A stretch of DNA of 5,204 bases from Burkholderiaceae bacterium. GTDB taxonomy: Bacteria > Pseudomonadota > Gammaproteobacteria > Burkholderiales > Burkholderiaceae. The notes beneath the pieces were generated by a model. That model was given only the letters and a program-made list of their open reading frames with translations. It was not told where the DNA came from and searched no databases. Positions 4,210-5,204 of the stretch are shown here, one piece after another (position 1 is the first letter of the stretch; each line of letters starts with the position of its first letter). The translations under genes and the position numbers were made by a program. The stretch is taken from positions 1-5,204 of the forward strand of contig JAGOCV010000285.1 of assembly GCA_017998575.1 (NCBI GenBank). The letters are read 5' to 3'.

Positions 4210-5204
4210 TCACCCCGCCTTCTCGGCGGCCTTGAGCGCGCGCTTGAGATCGTCGATCAGGTCGTCGGCGTCCTCCAGTCCGATCGACAGCCGGATCGTG
4301 CCCTGCGCGATGCCGGCTGCGGCCAGCGCGTCGTCGCTCATGCGGAAGTGCGTGGTGCTCGCCGGGTGGATGACGAGCGAGCGGCAGTCGCCCACGTTGG
4401 CCAGGTGGCTGAACACCTTGAGCGCCTCGATGAACGCGCGGCCCTGCGCGCGGTTGCCGCGGATGTCGAAGCTGAACACCGAGCCCGCGCCGCGCGGCAG
4501 CAGCTTCTGCGCCAGCGCGTGGCTCGGGTGGCTCTCCAGCATCGGGTGACCCACGCGTTCTACCAGCGGATGCGACGACAGGAACCCGACCACGCGCTCG
4601 GTGTTGCGCATGTGCTGGGCCATGCGCAAGGGCAGCGTCTCGATGCCCTGGAGGATCAGCCAGGCCGTGTGCGGGCTCATGGCGGCGCCGAAGTCGCGCA
4701 GCCCCTCGCGCCGCGCGCGCAGCAGGAAGGCGCCCACGGTGCTTTCCTCGCTGAACGTCATGCCGTGAAAGCCCTCGTAGGGCGCGGTCAGCTCGGCGAA
4801 GCGTCCGGCTGCGGCCGGGCCCTCCCAATCGAAGCTGCCGCCGTCGACCACCACCCCGCCGATGACGGTGCCGTGGCCCGAGAGGAACTTGGTGGCCGAG
4901 TGATAGACCAGGTCGGCCCCGTGCGCCAGCGGCTGCATCAGCCAGGGTGAGGTGAGGGTGGAGTCGACCAGCAGCGGCACGCCAGCCTCGTGCGCGATCT
5001 GCGCGACGGTGGGAATGTCCAGCACGTCCAGCCCCGGGTTGCCCACGGTCTCGCCGAACAGCAGCTTCGTGTCCGCGCGGATGGCGGCGCGCCAGCCATC
5101 GATGTCGCCCGGCTTGACGAAGGTGGTTTCGATGCCGAAGCGGCGCAGCGTGTAATGCAGCAGGTTCTGCGAGCCGCCGTAGAGCGCCGTGCTGGCCACG
5201 ATGT
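4210..5204 (-). CDS. metY: O-acetylhomoserine sulfhydrylase (MetY), C-terminal part (5' end outside window)
   Basis: A PLP-dependent Cys/Met metabolism (fold type I) enzyme that joins O-acetylhomoserine with sulfide to make homocysteine in the cytoplasm. About 330 residues are visible; family members are about 430, so roughly 100 N-terminal residues are missing. Counting from the GTG valine codon at 5199: YGGSQNLL at 7-14, LLFGETVGNPGLDVLD at 46-61, VDSTLTSPW with the pyridine-nitrogen Asp79 (78-86), and the PLP-binding Lys104 in YHSATKFLSGHG (99-110). GGSFDWEG (120-127) followed by YEGFHGMTF (141-149) is a MetY-type insertion that separates it from cystathionine gamma-synthase/lyase. The C-terminal domain has LQGIETLPLRM (183-193), SLVIHPASTTH (274-284) and the substrate-carboxylate Arg303 in TIRLSIGLED. 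GTG5199 is internal, since the frame continues upstream, so it is not the true start. The frame is clean with an intact TGA end at 4210. Confidence 0.92.
   Translation of the reverse strand, partial: IVASTALYGGSQNLLHYTLRRFGIETTFVKPGDIDGWRAAIRADTKLLFGETVGNPGLDVLDIPTVAQIAHEAGVPLLVDSTLTSPWLMQPLAHGADLVYHSATKFLSGHGTVIGGVVVDGGSFDWEGPAAAGRFAELTAPYEGFHGMTFSEESTVGAFLLRARREGLRDFGAAMSPHTAWLILQGIETLPLRMAQHMRNTERVVGFLSSHPLVERVGHPMLESHPSHALAQKLLPRGAGSVFSFDIRGNRAQGRAFIEALKVFSHLANVGDCRSLVIHPASTTHFRMSDDALAAAGIAQGTIRLSIGLEDADDLIDDLKRALKAAEKAG

Noticed and set aside
1..5204. CRISPR arrays, tRNA/rRNA genes, insertion sequences, toxin-antitoxin pairs
   Set aside because: No regularly spaced direct repeats, tRNA-like folds, transposase motifs or terminal inverted repeats were found on either strand.

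Overview
The window comes from a high-GC genome, most likely a betaproteobacterium of the Comamonadaceae (Acidovorax/Variovorax-like). This rests on the gene content, the GC-rich codon use, and an intergenic block at about 4157-4202 that resembles a stem-loop sequence I remember seeing repeatedly between genes in that family. The family assignment is inference; no marker gene is present.

Layout, left to right. (1) 1-750, minus: N-terminal 250 residues of a soluble bacterial cytochrome P450, cut by the window edge before the I-helix and heme-Cys region. (2) 877-2599, minus: a compact three-gene lipoprotein operon in the transcription order CsgG-like lipoprotein (2599-1922), DUF4810 lipoprotein (1925-1551), GNA1162/DUF799 lipoprotein (1554-877). 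All three have lipobox signal peptides, and both junctions are 4-base ATGA overlaps. (3) 2600-2857: divergent intergenic region with palindromes. (4) 2858-3280, plus: small VOC (glyoxalase-fold) protein. (5) 3297-4118, minus: alpha/beta hydrolase with an intact Ser-Asp-His set, convergent with the VOC gene and only 16 bases from it. (6) 4119-4209: a short spacer packed with inverted repeats, one of which contains the hydrolase ribosome binding site. (7) 4210-5204, minus: C-terminal ~330 residues of a PLP-dependent O-acetylhomoserine sulfhydrylase (MetY), cut at its N-terminus by the window edge.

How the parts work together. The lipoprotein operon is the most interesting unit. A CsgG-family protein, normally an outer-membrane secretion channel or envelope scaffold, is translationally coupled to two lipoproteins of unknown function, with no curli subunit or CsgE/F gene in view. 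The trio is a known conserved neighbourhood (meningococcal NMB1164-1162 is the example I recall), but its function is not established to my knowledge, and here it sits in DNA visibly poorer in GC than its flanks. The other genes are ordinary accessory metabolism: a P450 monooxygenase, a VOC protein, a hydrolase, and sulfur assimilation/methionine synthesis through MetY. MetY and the hydrolase may be co-transcribed through the hairpin-rich spacer.

No RNA gene, CRISPR array, insertion sequence or attachment site was seen.
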